A DNA stretch of 64,000 nt, taken from the NCBI GenBank assembly GCA_005787685.1, contig SYAC01000038.1, forward strand, positions 18,121 to 82,120, read 5' to 3'. The notes below the pieces were generated by a model. That model was given only the letters and a program-made list of their open reading frames with translations. It had not been told where the DNA came from and did no database searches. Source of the DNA: Planctomycetia bacterium. Its GTDB lineage: Bacteria; Planctomycetota; Phycisphaerae; Phycisphaerales; SM1A02. How positions within the stretch are numbered: position 1 is the first letter of the stretch; each line of letters begins with the position of its first letter. This document shows positions 17,789 through 28,029 of this stretch, in pieces. Position numbers and translations under genes: made by a program.

Positions 17789-19132
17789 TTATTTCTTATT
17801 GAGCAGCAATTGATCCAATAAAGCGCTGCACGCCTCGTTCACCGCGGTTTCAGCTTTTTTGCCACCTTGATTGGTGGCTGCCAGCACCCCAAAATCTTTT
17901 TGCGGGGACATCCACACCACGCAATAATTCAGCATGTTTGATCCCGCATGATGCAGGGTTCGCCCGCCCGACCACTCCCGATTTGGCCGCATCCAGCCGC
18001 AGGCGTAGCCAAATTTATCCTCGGCCACCTCGCCCGCAAGCGTGTGCAAATGCTCCAGCGTTTGTGGCTTCAGGAGCGGAGGAGTTGGTTGATGGCCCAA
18101 ATGCAGCAGACAAAATTTTGCCCAGTCGGTCACATTCATGTGAATGCGTCCTGCTGGAGTGATGGCTTCGGGATTGTCAAGAAAGTTCGCCCCCCCGGTT
18201 TCCAAGTGCGGATATGGAGCGGTTAATTCATTTTCACGACCTGCGGGACCAAATCCAGCGCTGGTGAGTCCAAGTGGAATGAAAACTTTTTGCTCCATCA
18301 GTTGCTCATAAGGCGTGTTGGTTATGGTTTCCGCAATCAATCCAAGAATGGCGTAGCCCGCGTTGGAGTACAAATATTTACCCGCCGGAAATCGCGGCGG
18401 CTGTGAAAGAATGGATTCCACATAGCTCAAGCGTTGCTCCACTGGTGTTTTTAGAGTGCTTCTTTGCGCGGCCTTCCAAACCTCGCTGGGTCCATTCGGC
18501 CAAGCGCCAGAGCGGTGGTGCAGCAATTGGTCAATGGTCACTGGCACATAATCGGGATTGATCCCATTGATGTCGCGGCCAATCAAGTCGCCAATGGTGC
18601 TGTTCCAATTTAACTTTCCCTCGTCCACAAGAATGCCAATCAATGTGGCGGTGAGTGCCTTGGTGCAACTGCCCAAATGAAACGGATCGTCGACCAATAC
18701 TGGATCGGGCATTCCTCTTTTACGCACGCCAGCCGCGCCCGCGCCAAGAATTTTGCCATTCATAATGACTGCCGCGGCCATTCCTGGCATGTCGTCGGCT
18801 TTCACGATGGCTTGGAGTACGTTTGTTATGGCGGCTTGAACTTGAGCTGGGTTGGTGTTGTCCACAACACTGACCGGAATGGTCAACCCGTCTTTGGGAG
18901 CCAATGGAGATGTTTGGCCAACCGCAACTGTGGCGGGGGATTTTGCTGGTGCGCCTTGTGGAGTCGCGTACTTATTGGTGGCGGGCGCCGCTGGATTTTG
19001 AATTGAGGGATTCGCATTTTGCGCCACCGCAAGTGTGATGGCGGCCGCGCCAACAATCACGCACACGAGAAGTACGACAATGTTTCGTGCGGATGTGGCG
19101 GTAATTGATTTTTGTGGAGAAGAATTATTCAT
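17789..19132 (-). CDS. Serine hydrolase of the beta-lactamase/class C penicillin-binding fold
   Basis: A 447-residue exported protein. An N-terminal membrane segment (VVLLVCVIVGAAAITLAVA) is followed by a Pro/Ala linker, then the AmpC/esterase-type domain. It has the SxxK motif SCTK (S155-K158), the YSN motif YLYSNAGYAILG (Y255-N257) and HHAGSN where the family has HTG or KTG. Families with these motifs include esterases, D-aminopeptidases and carboxypeptidases; the substrate is not evident. Role is probably periplasmic. The next gene on the same strand, the SGNH lipoprotein, lies 87 bp upstream. Confidence 0.88.
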   Translation of the reverse strand: MNNSSPQKSITATSARNIVVLLVCVIVGAAAITLAVAQNANPSIQNPAAPATNKYATPQGAPAKSPATVAVGQTSPLAPKDGLTIPVSVVDNTNPAQVQAAITNVLQAIVKADDMPGMAAAVIMNGKILGAGAAGVRKRGMPDPVLVDDPFHLGSCTKALTATLIGILVDEGKLNWNSTIGDLIGRDINGINPDYVPVTIDQLLHHRSGAWPNGPSEVWKAAQRSTLKTPVEQRLSYVESILSQPPRFPAGKYLYSNAGYAILGLIAETITNTPYEQLMEQKVFIPLGLTSAGFGPAGRENELTAPYPHLETGGANFLDNPEAITPAGRIHMNVTDWAKFCLLHLGHQPTPPLLKPQTLEHLHTLAGEVAEDKFGYACGWMRPNREWSGGRTLHHAGSNMLNYCVVWMSPQKDFGVLAATNQGGKKAETAVNEACSALLDQLLLNKK

Positions 19133-19219
19133 TGCGATATTTGGTTGGGGGAGAATACGCTACGAAAGTATTGAGGAGAAATTTTTCGTGATATTTCCAA
19201 CAAAGCGCTTGCAAATTGA

Positions 19220-20275
19220 TCATGGATGCGTGGTGGTGGGGATAACCTCCAGGGGTTGCGCGGCCAACGATAAATCCAATTCTGGTTTGATTGAGGCCGC
19301 CCATATGGCGTATCCCTTCTGTGAAAAATGCAGCAAGTCCGGCATGACCGTTGGATCAATCGTTGAAGCTGTGTCCAAAAATTGACCGCTCACACACACA
19401 AAGCGCGCGTTCGCTGGCCATTGGCATTGTGCAAGCAGGGTGTTGATCTGTGTAATTTTGGCGCGCGCGGAATCCAGGGGCACGCCGCGTGGCGGAATGT
19501 CCAAAATTAAAATTCCAGCATGAGGGCATTGAGCGCTCATCAGCGCAACGATGGCCCGAATGCCCGCCACAATGTCTTCGGCGCTGTCATCGTAAATATT
19601 GTTGGTGCCAATCATCAGCACAATAACCTTTGGTTGAATACCGATGAGTGGCGCTTGCTCAAGCCGCCACAACACATGTTGCGTGCGATCGCCACCCACG
19701 CCCAAATTGGCCGCGCTACGCAATCCAACCAGCGCGTGTAATTGGTCGGGCGCGCCTTCCCACCCCTCTGTGATGGAGTCGCCAATCAAGACCACTTGTG
19801 CGTGGCTGGCGCCGGCGCGCTCAAGCACAAGATTTTGCCTAGTGGCCTCGCCAGGATCTCGCGACACTGGCGTAGTGGTTACGGTTGGTGCTTGTGCGGG
19901 CGCTTCAGTCACAACTTCAGTTACAACTTCAACCGGCGTTTTTGCTACCACTTCGGCTGGTTCAGGGGATTGTGATGGAGTGGCTTGAACAGTTGGCGCA
20001 GTTGGCGCAGTTGGCTTTGGCCCGGAAGTTTCCGTGAGTTGCGTTGTCACTGGCGTTGATTTTTGTCCTGGTGGCAATGTTGATGGCGCCAGTCTCTTGC
20101 TGCGCATGGACATTGATGATTCTACGACAGGGGCGTTGGTTGGCTTGGCTTTGGGCACTGGCTTGTACGCGCCTGCGCATCCGGCCAGGATGAGAAGCAT
20201 GGACACACTTGCACTCGCGATCACACAGCCATGCACACTGAAAAAATTTTGAAATATAAAAATGGTTTTTTTCAT
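19220..20275 (-). CDS. SGNH/GDSL-type esterase lipoprotein
   Basis: The ATG at 20275 gives a lipoprotein signal ending in LILAG/C (Cys33). About 110 Pro/Thr/Val-rich linker residues follow, then an SGNH hydrolase domain. It carries block I GDSITEG (Ser167), block II NLGVGGD, block III GTNN and block V DLLHFSQKGY with the catalytic Asp/His pair. The set resembles PAF-acetylhydrolase-like or carbohydrate esterase members (deacetylation of glycans or lipids). It should be tethered to a membrane by its lipid with the catalytic domain held away by the linker. An earlier in-frame start at 20305 is unlikely. Confidence 0.87.
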   Translation of the reverse strand: MKKTIFIFQNFFSVHGCVIASASVSMLLILAGCAGAYKPVPKAKPTNAPVVESSMSMRSKRLAPSTLPPGQKSTPVTTQLTETSGPKPTAPTAPTVQATPSQSPEPAEVVAKTPVEVVTEVVTEAPAQAPTVTTTPVSRDPGEATRQNLVLERAGASHAQVVLIGDSITEGWEGAPDQLHALVGLRSAANLGVGGDRTQHVLWRLEQAPLIGIQPKVIVLMIGTNNIYDDSAEDIVAGIRAIVALMSAQCPHAGILILDIPPRGVPLDSARAKITQINTLLAQCQWPANARFVCVSGQFLDTASTIDPTVMPDLLHFSQKGYAIWAASIKPELDLSLAAQPLEVIPTTTHP

Positions 20276-20343
20276 GCGACATTCCCACCTGTCGAGTGCT
20301 TGCATACAAGATATTTATGGATATGCATGGGACAATTCCAAGA

Positions 20344-21195
20344 TTAGCGTACTTGCGCGCCGCGCTCAATTACCAACGAAGCATTTGAATAATTCTGATC
20401 TTGATCACCTCGCTGATAAGTGGATGGCTCGAAGCGGCATGTCCAAGCACTACTTGTGTCAGTGCCGTGGTCGCTGGAATCGTGTCCGCGCCTAGATTGA
20501 GATTCCACGAGCTCCACAATCGCATCCATATATGGATGGCGCCGAGCGGGCTTGGTGCGGGTTGTTGTGGGATAGATATGCAGCGATCCCCGCGTTACCC
20601 GCATCATTTCTAACACCGCCGCCAAGTGCCATTCCAGAGTGAAGGGTGAATTGGATAGACAACCGCCTACAGCAGAATCGCTGTAAGTCACCAGCAAATG
20701 CGCGCTCAATGTGTGGTCAAAATGGCGATTGGCAAATGGCAGCTTGGGCAAACTTGCGTTGATGTACCGCTGGCCGGCGCGGTCTGACTCGTAGTCGGGC
20801 AAAAATAATTCAAGCGCTTGGCGCTTGTTGTTCGCGTACGCCTGTAAATCCAAATCGCCGTATGCGGCATCATGCTTCGCCATTTGCCGCACCGTGTAGT
20901 CAATGTCATCCAAGCAGCGGTTGCGTAATTCATTCGCGGCGTGCGCGTACAAAGGGTCAACGCCAATCGCGTTGACGCCAGCCGCGCATGCCTGCGCTAC
21001 AAACGAACTTGGCCCCGATGGGCAATCAAGTACGCGCTTGCCCGCCAGTGATTCCAGAGTTGTGCCGAACATGGCCTGGTAATCCGTGGCAAGACGGCCA
21101 AAGAATTGCATGCGCTCAAGTTGGAGCGTGGGTTTGCTCACACGCGCATTGTGACCAAATCCGCAATTCGTGTGCGGGGCTGTTTGGTGGTTCAC
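20344..21195 (-). CDS. Class I SAM-dependent methyltransferase-like protein
   Basis: A 283-residue protein with a Rossmann-type SAM-binding motif I (RVLDCPSGPSSFVAQACAAG), an acidic end of strand beta2 (IGVDPLY) and a late FDHTLSAHLLVTY strand. A helical arm (YANNKRQALELFLPDYESD) precedes this. The C-terminal 60 residues are polar and Ser/Asp/Arg-rich without a recognised domain. The substrate is unknown. It is divergent from addB over 177 bp, which probably holds both promoters. Confidence 0.75.
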   Translation of the reverse strand: MNHQTAPHTNCGFGHNARVSKPTLQLERMQFFGRLATDYQAMFGTTLESLAGKRVLDCPSGPSSFVAQACAAGVNAIGVDPLYAHAANELRNRCLDDIDYTVRQMAKHDAAYGDLDLQAYANNKRQALELFLPDYESDRAGQRYINASLPKLPFANRHFDHTLSAHLLVTYSDSAVGGCLSNSPFTLEWHLAAVLEMMRVTRGSLHIYPTTTRTKPARRHPYMDAIVELVESQSRRGHDSSDHGTDTSSAWTCRFEPSTYQRGDQDQNYSNASLVIERGAQVR

Positions 21196-21372
21196 AATCA
21201 GTTCAGCGCCTGGACTTGCTCAACTCTTCGCAACATTGGGGCACCGTTGTATTTCCTGCTGCAATAGCGGTATTTGCGCTTTAACCAATCTGGATGGTGC
21301 CAATAGTATTCTTACATTTGTGGCGCAAAGGCAGTCACACTTGCCCATCTCAATCGTTAGAAGAAAGAACCC

Positions 21373-24300
21373 ATGCCACCGCATGAACGCCATTTTCTGG
21401 GTTGGTCCGAATGCGCCGCCAACAGCGTGGCGCGGTGGCTACATGCGCAGCGTGAATCGATTGCCACATATTCCAACGGGGTTCTTGATTTCACCACTAC
21501 GCTGGTGATTGTTCCAGGCGCGGGCGCTCGGCGCCAAGTTCTTGCTGCGCTTCGAAAAATAACCCAGGGGCCCATGATTCCACCAAGCATGGCCACGCCT
21601 AGCCAATTCATGGTGAATGCATTTGAAACTCCCGCTGGTTGTGTTGTGGCTGGACCACTTGAACGCCTGTTCGCCATCAGCAAGGCGCTCGCAAAGCAGC
21701 ACGATCTGCGCGAACAGTTACTACCTGCGGTTCGAGCCACTTCGCTCGCCGCGCTTGCAGGTCCTGCCAAACGCCTGCTTGCCGTCATTGACCGCGCCGA
21801 CGACGCGCATCGAAGTGTGCAAGAGATTGGCCGCCTCGACATTTTGAGCAACAGTCCAACTCTGGCCAACAATTGGCAGTTGCTTGGGCGGCTTCATCAA
21901 GCAATGAAGCATGAGTTGCAGGAAATGGGAACGATTGTGAGCATGGAAATGTTGGAGCGCAGTGAAGTGATTGATCTCGCCGCAACTGGATGGTCGCCAA
22001 AGTGCGCCACGCTGGTGTTGGCGGGCTTGCCTGATTTCGCGCGTAATGTTTCGTTTGCCACGGAATATTTCGCAAGGACCGCCTTCAAGGGACACCCGGT
22101 GCAGGTGCACGCGTTGGTTCTTGCGCCACCTAGTGAGGCCGCCAAGTTTGATCATCTTGGAGTTGTCATTGCAGGAATCCATGGCTTCACCAGTGGTCCT
22201 GATATTCAAGACAGCATGATTGAAGTGGCGAGTGATCCACCCGATCAGGCGAGCGCCACCGTTGCCCGCTATAGCCAACTGACCGGCGCTCTAGACACAG
22301 GCGATACATGCATTGTGCTTGCTGACGAGTCGCTGCTGCCAAACATATCGCGCGCCTTTGCCCAACATGACCGCGCAGTCCATTCCGGTGGAGGCACGGC
22401 CTTTGCAAAGACCGAAGTTGGTCAATGTTTGCAGCGGCTCGAGCAGGCGGTCTGTGGCGAACAAGCCTCTCAGTTGATTGAACTGACCCGAGTTCCGGCG
22501 ATCACGCATTTGATCAAGGCCGACAATGCGGCGGTGGATGGTTTGGATCATGAAGATGAGAGTGGAACTTTCCCACACAAGGCAACCCAAGCGCCAATAC
22601 AAACTCTTGAAAAGTTGATGGTTGATTGCAAGGCAACTTCTATTGAGCAACTCTGGATGCGCCTGAACGCCACAAGCGCCACCAAGAATTTGGCGCGCTC
22701 GCTTGACGCACAGTTCAAGGATTGGTTCGCGTGTATGTCGCCCTTGGCCAATACGCATGTGCAACTTGGCCAGCGCTGGAAACAGCTTGAACAATGGTTG
22801 CACCGCGCATTCGCAACCAATGAAAATCCGATCACGGCCCGTGCATTGACGGAGTGCGTTCAAACATTGCGTCATGCCCAGGAAAGCATGGCGGCGCAAG
22901 AATTGGGCAGCGCGGCCGACGCCTTGTCGTTCGCGCTGCTGTTGTGCGCGGATCTCAGTGTGCACGCTCCCGCAGAGGCGCAGAGCGTGGACACGGTGGG
23001 TTGGTTAGAAACATTGTTCCATCCAAGCGAAAAATTTGTACTGACCGGCATATTTGAGGGCAGCCTTCCATCTGCTGCGCCAGTGGACTGCTGGTTCAAC
23101 GAAAGTATTCGTGCGGCGGTTGGTTTGCCAACACGCGCTGCGCGCTTTGCGCGTGATGCGTACTTGCTGAGCGCGTTGGTGGCGCGCGCGCGCACGACGC
23201 AAACTCATGTGGTTGGCAAAAGTCATGCCCAAGTGAACGCGCCACGGCTTGCCATTATTGTGGGACAACTTGGGAGCGACGGTGATCCACTGAAGCCCAG
23301 CCGTTTATTGTTGCCACAAGATGAACTGGCCATCGCCAAAAGAATTTTATTGCTAGTACCCAATGATGCTGAAGGCGATGAAAGAAAGCGGGTGCGTCCA
23401 TTGTCCCTGAATGTCACGGCATCTACCAGCGCGTTCGCCATCAAGCCGCAGCCAAGCGCAATCCATGCAAGCGCGATACCAAGCACCATCAGCGTCACCG
23501 ATTTCGCGGTGTACATAGACAACCCATATCGCTATTGGCTGGAGAAAGTCCTGAAGTTGAGTGCTCCGGAATTGGACCATGTGGAATTAAACGCAGCCGA
23601 GTTTGGGACATTGTTGCACACCGCCGCTCAGGCATTGGACACGCCAGCGATCAAACAACTTGACATCAATCACGCCAACTATTGCGCGCAATGTGCGCAA
23701 GGCATCATGCAGGCGGCCCACGACAGCGCCCACAAGAAATTTGGTGGAGAACTCACACTGCCTATTCGCCTGGCGCTCCTTGAATTACAAAATCGTTTGC
23801 CCGCATTGGTGGAGTGGCACGCCGCGCAGTTGCGCATGGGTTGGACCATGGTGGCCTCTGAGTGGCCAAGCAAGCATGAGGACGCCGTGGCCATGCTCGA
23901 TGTGGATGGCGCGCCGCAACCGATCAAATTTCGGGTCGATCGAATCGATTACCACCCTGAACATGGTTGGCGCATTATTGATTACAAATCAAGCGACGGT
24001 GGATTTGTGGTTCAAGGCAAGGCAGCCAAGGTATTGCGTGGCGACAAATGGTTAGATTTGCAATTGCCCCTTTATAAATTGCTGTTGCCGCAAATTGCAG
24101 AGCACCATGATGCTCTTGTCAATCTGGCCACGGCCACGAGCGACAAAATAGAAGTGGGCGTGTTGTCCGTGCCAGCCTCCAACTTGGAACCAGCATGGTG
24201 TCCGCTGATCGGATCGATCGATAGCGCCATTGCTGAAGCCAAGCGAATTGTGCGTGAAATCCGCGCCGGGGTATTTCCAGACACGGGCAAGGATCCATCG

Positions 24301-24417
24301 GGCAAGTTTGACCGCGTGCGCCGCGCCTTGTGCTTGCCCATGTTCGCCGAGGAGTTCGATGAGGACCAAGACAACGACCAAGGCGACGACCAAGGCAATG
24401 AGGGCTCGGCCACATGA
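21373..24417 (+). CDS. addB: AddB-like nuclease/inactivated helicase subunit
   Basis: A 1014-residue protein that with the next gene forms a helicase-nuclease pair for double-strand break processing. The C-terminus has a PD-(D/E)XK nuclease motif: Asp in RVDRIDYHPEHGW (near residue 855) and IIDYKSS (near 867-873). The N-terminus begins like the family (LVIVPGAGARRQVLAAL), but the P-loop lacks GKT, so the helicase part should not bind ATP. No C-terminal cysteine quartet for a 4Fe-4S cluster is seen, unlike Bacillus AddB. The tail is Asp/Gln-rich (DEDQDNDQGDDQ). The stop overlaps the next start as ATGA. AddB identity rests on size, order and motifs. Confidence 0.85.
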   Translation: MPPHERHFLGWSECAANSVARWLHAQRESIATYSNGVLDFTTTLVIVPGAGARRQVLAALRKITQGPMIPPSMATPSQFMVNAFETPAGCVVAGPLERLFAISKALAKQHDLREQLLPAVRATSLAALAGPAKRLLAVIDRADDAHRSVQEIGRLDILSNSPTLANNWQLLGRLHQAMKHELQEMGTIVSMEMLERSEVIDLAATGWSPKCATLVLAGLPDFARNVSFATEYFARTAFKGHPVQVHALVLAPPSEAAKFDHLGVVIAGIHGFTSGPDIQDSMIEVASDPPDQASATVARYSQLTGALDTGDTCIVLADESLLPNISRAFAQHDRAVHSGGGTAFAKTEVGQCLQRLEQAVCGEQASQLIELTRVPAITHLIKADNAAVDGLDHEDESGTFPHKATQAPIQTLEKLMVDCKATSIEQLWMRLNATSATKNLARSLDAQFKDWFACMSPLANTHVQLGQRWKQLEQWLHRAFATNENPITARALTECVQTLRHAQESMAAQELGSAADALSFALLLCADLSVHAPAEAQSVDTVGWLETLFHPSEKFVLTGIFEGSLPSAAPVDCWFNESIRAAVGLPTRAARFARDAYLLSALVARARTTQTHVVGKSHAQVNAPRLAIIVGQLGSDGDPLKPSRLLLPQDELAIAKRILLLVPNDAEGDERKRVRPLSLNVTASTSAFAIKPQPSAIHASAIPSTISVTDFAVYIDNPYRYWLEKVLKLSAPELDHVELNAAEFGTLLHTAAQALDTPAIKQLDINHANYCAQCAQGIMQAAHDSAHKKFGGELTLPIRLALLELQNRLPALVEWHAAQLRMGWTMVASEWPSKHEDAVAMLDVDGAPQPIKFRVDRIDYHPEHGWRIIDYKSSDGGFVVQGKAAKVLRGDKWLDLQLPLYKLLLPQIAEHHDALVNLATATSDKIEVGVLSVPASNLEPAWCPLIGSIDSAIAEAKRIVREIRAGVFPDTGKDPSGKFDRVRRALCLPMFAEEFDEDQDNDQGDDQGNEGSAT

Positions 24418-27400
24418 GCAACAACTCTAGCACCAATCGTCGCATGACCCGCATTATTGCCAACGCGGGTAGCGGAAAGACCTATGCGCTTTCCACGCGC
24501 TTCATCGCCATTATCGCCGCAATGCTGCGGCGCGAAACTTCGGACGCCGCGTTTGATCCGGCCTCCGTGTTGGCAACCACCTTCACGCGCGCCGCGGCGG
24601 GCGAAATTCGCGACCGCATTCTGACGCGTCTTGCGCAAGCCGCTCTGGATGAAGCCAAGCGCAAATCTCTGCATGACGATGTCTGCAAAGTCGATCCTTC
24701 GCTTGCGGATACATTTGATCCTGCGCGCATCCTTGCGCGCTTGACCAATCAATTTGATCGTCTAGAAATTCGCACCATTGACAGCGTGTTCACGCGCTTG
24801 GCGCAAGCTTTTGGCCAAGAGGTTGGTCTTCCATTGCCACTGCAATTTTTATGCGAGGCAGAAACAGCGGCCGCCTCACGGCGCGCCTTGCGGCATGTGA
24901 TGCATGAATCAACCGATGTGGACACCATTTCCAAGCGATTACAAAAGTTGGCGTATGGCGTGGCAGCAAGTTCCTTAGAGCGCGTGATTGGCGCAAAGTT
25001 GGATCACGGTCTGTCGGCGCTGCGTGATTCGCAATTGCCCGACGCGCTAGCAATAGATATTCCGCCGGCGTGGAACGCCCCGCCAGGAAAGACATCCGGC
25101 ACATTGCTCAGCGATGAGCAACTCGCCAAAGTAGTGGAGTCGCTTCGGCACGAGGTGCAAGCCATGCCCACCCAAAATAAATCGTATGCCGCCATGGTTG
25201 AAAAATTAAGCCCGCCTCCGCCCACGCTAAAAGGCAAGAAAAGGAGTTGGGAAGATTGGAAAAAAAGCGGACCACCGGCGGCCGTGGTGGAAAACCCGAA
25301 CAACCCCATTTTTTCCCGCCAGCCCGTTCCCGCGGGTTGTGTTAAGCAAATTCAAATTCTGCTGGACCACATCACCGCCCTGCAAGACGGCGCGATTGCT
25401 GATCAAGCGCTTGCCTGGGCGCAATTTCTTCTCCTCATTGACGACGCATGGAAGCGCATGATGGCGCAGGATGAGAAGGTCACATTTGAATCCGTCACAC
25501 GCCGTTTGTCGCACGCCATGAATCATGCCAGTATTCCCGAGATTGCCTTTCGACTGGATGCGCGCATTGACCACTTGTTGCTTGACGAGTTTCAAGACAC
25601 GAGCGTTGGCCAGTGGCAAGCGTTGCGACCATTGGCGCAGGAAATTGCCTCCACGGACAACCACGACCGCGTGCGCAGCTTGCTGGTGGTGGGTGATCCC
25701 AAGCAATCCATTTACGGCTGGCGCGCCGGCGAACCGCGCTTGCTGTGCGATTTTAAAAATATGATCCACAATGGCCGCGGCGAACATGATGTGGACGACT
25801 CGGTCACTCTGCATACTTCCTATCGCAGTTCGCCCGTGATCTTGCGATTTGTGGACCACTTGTTTACGCGACTCAAGCGCGGCGAGAGCGAGGTTCTTGA
25901 TCTGATTGAGGATGAAGTTTCCAGGCGATTTTATTCCGCCATAACAAAGTGGTCCGCTCAGTATGTCTTGCATGAATCCGCCGACAAGTGCAAAAATCTT
26001 GCTGGATGCGTCCAAGTTCGCATGCTTCCATCGGTGAAGGGGGTTTCCGCTGCCGCCGTTGAGCGCCGTCTGATCAGTGAAAGCGCAAGTATTGCCATGG
26101 AACAATTCCGCCGATTCAAAGGCGACGCCAAGGTTGCAATCATCGCGCGCCGCAACAAAGATGTGGCCAAACTTGTGGAGTGCATTCGCAACCACCCCAA
26201 CCCCGTCGCATGTGTGGCTTTGGCCGGCGGCGATATGCAAACTTCACCAGCGGTTGTCGCGTTTCTGGACGCGCTGCGATTCAGTTCGCATCCTGGGGAC
26301 ACCATTAGTTTATTTGGAGTCGCGACAACGCCACTGGCGCAAGTGCTTGGGCTCAAGCAAGAGTGGGCATGCAATCATCATGATAAAAAGGTGTTGCATG
26401 AACGCGTTTGCCAGCGCGAAACTGCCGCGCGCGCAATTCGCGAGCAGCTTGCGCAGTTGGGCGTGGCAGGGGCATTCACGCGGTGGCATCGTCAACTCTC
26501 GCACTCTGGCACGAAGCTCTTTGATCAAAGCGATCAGTTGCGAATTGCGCGTCTGATTCAAGAAACAACTCGTCTTGAGGAGCAGGGCACACGAAGCGTG
26601 GAGGAACTTGTGGACTCCCTCGCTGCTGTGCGCGTGCAAGACGCACGCGCCAATGCCATTCATGTCATTAACATTCATCAAGCCAAAGGCTTGGAGTGGG
26701 ACATGGTTGTGTACCACGCGGGCGCGGATAAATTGGAAAGCACCCGTCCAACATTCGCGGTCAATCGCCAGCAGCCGCTGCAGCCACCAACCTGTATTGT
26801 GCCGTGGATTTCTGGCGACCTCATTCCAGAGCGCTATCAAGACACAATGAATTACGCCCAAGAATTCCGCCTGCAGGAGCAACTGAGCCAGTTGTATGTT
26901 GCCCTGACCCGAGCGAAGCAAGGCTTGTGGATTGTTGGCGCGCGCAAAAAAGATGGCATTGGCGCAACACCCGCCGGCATTGTGTACGACGCCATATGTT
27001 CCATGCCTGGCATGCGCCTGTCGGAGTTGGCGTACGAGCTGCCCGATGCCGTGCAACCATCCGCGCAAACAATCTCCTTGGCATCCGTGCAAGTGGATTC
27101 CGTCAATAATGCGCAAGCAACATCCGTTGAACAATTTGTCATGGAACGGTCCGCAGCGTTTGAGATCATGACGATTGGCGATGAACATTGGAAGCCAAAT
27201 CACTCCAAAGCAAGCGAAGCGCAAGACGACACAATGGAAATTGTGCCCATATGCAAGTCCGCACCAAGCGCGGTTCACACTCGTGCGCGTAGTTCGCCTT
27301 CATCCCGCCACGAAAGTTTTTCAATATCTGCAGCCGCCACCGCCACGAATCAATCGTCCGCGTTGCAGCGCGGCGCGCTGTTGGCAACCGAACGAGGCAC

Positions 27401-27953
27401 CATTGCCCACTTGGTGGCTGAAAGTATCCAGTGGAGCGACAACTGGAACCCTCATGCGCCCGGTTTCATTTCCAACCTGGTGGCCAAGGCGCTCGCGCAA
27501 TTTCCACAGCGCGACAAATCCGCCATTGAACAAGTGGTGGGCGACACCATCGCGCAGCTCACAAGTTCTGAAATTCAATCCATGTTGGCCAAGCCCGCCG
27601 CCTCATGCGCTGTGTTGAACGAGCGCAAATTCGTGCGCTTGTTTGCTGACGGCGGCGTGCAAGAAGGAATCATTGACCGTGTGGAATTGCTTGGCATATC
27701 AAAGGACAATTCAATCCAATGGCACAGCGCACGCATTATTGACTTTAAGACCGATTCCTTCAATTCTGACACGCACTCATTGGAGCTGTGGAAGCAGCAG
27801 CGAGCGCAGCACCACGCGTTCCAACTCAACGCCTACGCGCATGTGATCGCACAGGAACACTCCATTGCCTTGGAAAATATTTCATTGCATTTGGTTCTAT
27901 TGCACGCCAGCACAACGGTTCAAGTGCCAATTACCTCAAGATCCGATCATTGA
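24414..27953 (+). CDS. addA: AddA-like UvrD-family helicase/nuclease
   Basis: An 1179-residue superfamily 1 helicase-nuclease. Motif I ANAGSGKT lies at residues 16-23, motif II LLLDEFQDTS near 390, motif III VVGDPKQSIYGWR near 425, motif V VINIHQAKGLEW and motif VI QLYVALTRAK. A C-terminal RecB-type nuclease follows, with IIDFKTDS near residue 1108 preceded by GIIDRVELLG. This is the arrangement of AddA, the motor subunit that unwinds and resects DNA ends and loads recombinase. It is translationally coupled to the AddB-like gene by ATGA. No recC or recD is nearby, consistent with an AddAB-type pathway. Confidence 0.92.
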   Translation: MSNNSSTNRRMTRIIANAGSGKTYALSTRFIAIIAAMLRRETSDAAFDPASVLATTFTRAAAGEIRDRILTRLAQAALDEAKRKSLHDDVCKVDPSLADTFDPARILARLTNQFDRLEIRTIDSVFTRLAQAFGQEVGLPLPLQFLCEAETAAASRRALRHVMHESTDVDTISKRLQKLAYGVAASSLERVIGAKLDHGLSALRDSQLPDALAIDIPPAWNAPPGKTSGTLLSDEQLAKVVESLRHEVQAMPTQNKSYAAMVEKLSPPPPTLKGKKRSWEDWKKSGPPAAVVENPNNPIFSRQPVPAGCVKQIQILLDHITALQDGAIADQALAWAQFLLLIDDAWKRMMAQDEKVTFESVTRRLSHAMNHASIPEIAFRLDARIDHLLLDEFQDTSVGQWQALRPLAQEIASTDNHDRVRSLLVVGDPKQSIYGWRAGEPRLLCDFKNMIHNGRGEHDVDDSVTLHTSYRSSPVILRFVDHLFTRLKRGESEVLDLIEDEVSRRFYSAITKWSAQYVLHESADKCKNLAGCVQVRMLPSVKGVSAAAVERRLISESASIAMEQFRRFKGDAKVAIIARRNKDVAKLVECIRNHPNPVACVALAGGDMQTSPAVVAFLDALRFSSHPGDTISLFGVATTPLAQVLGLKQEWACNHHDKKVLHERVCQRETAARAIREQLAQLGVAGAFTRWHRQLSHSGTKLFDQSDQLRIARLIQETTRLEEQGTRSVEELVDSLAAVRVQDARANAIHVINIHQAKGLEWDMVVYHAGADKLESTRPTFAVNRQQPLQPPTCIVPWISGDLIPERYQDTMNYAQEFRLQEQLSQLYVALTRAKQGLWIVGARKKDGIGATPAGIVYDAICSMPGMRLSELAYELPDAVQPSAQTISLASVQVDSVNNAQATSVEQFVMERSAAFEIMTIGDEHWKPNHSKASEAQDDTMEIVPICKSAPSAVHTRARSSPSSRHESFSISAAATATNQSSALQRGALLATERGTIAHLVAESIQWSDNWNPHAPGFISNLVAKALAQFPQRDKSAIEQVVGDTIAQLTSSEIQSMLAKPAASCAVLNERKFVRLFADGGVQEGIIDRVELLGISKDNSIQWHSARIIDFKTDSFNSDTHSLELWKQQRAQHHAFQLNAYAHVIAQEHSIALENISLHLVLLHASTTVQVPITSRSDH

Positions 27954-28029
27954 TTACAATGCATTGATCATTATTGATTATCGCTGATTTGAATTCAACC
28001 ATTCCGAAAACCTTTGCAAGAAAGCCACC

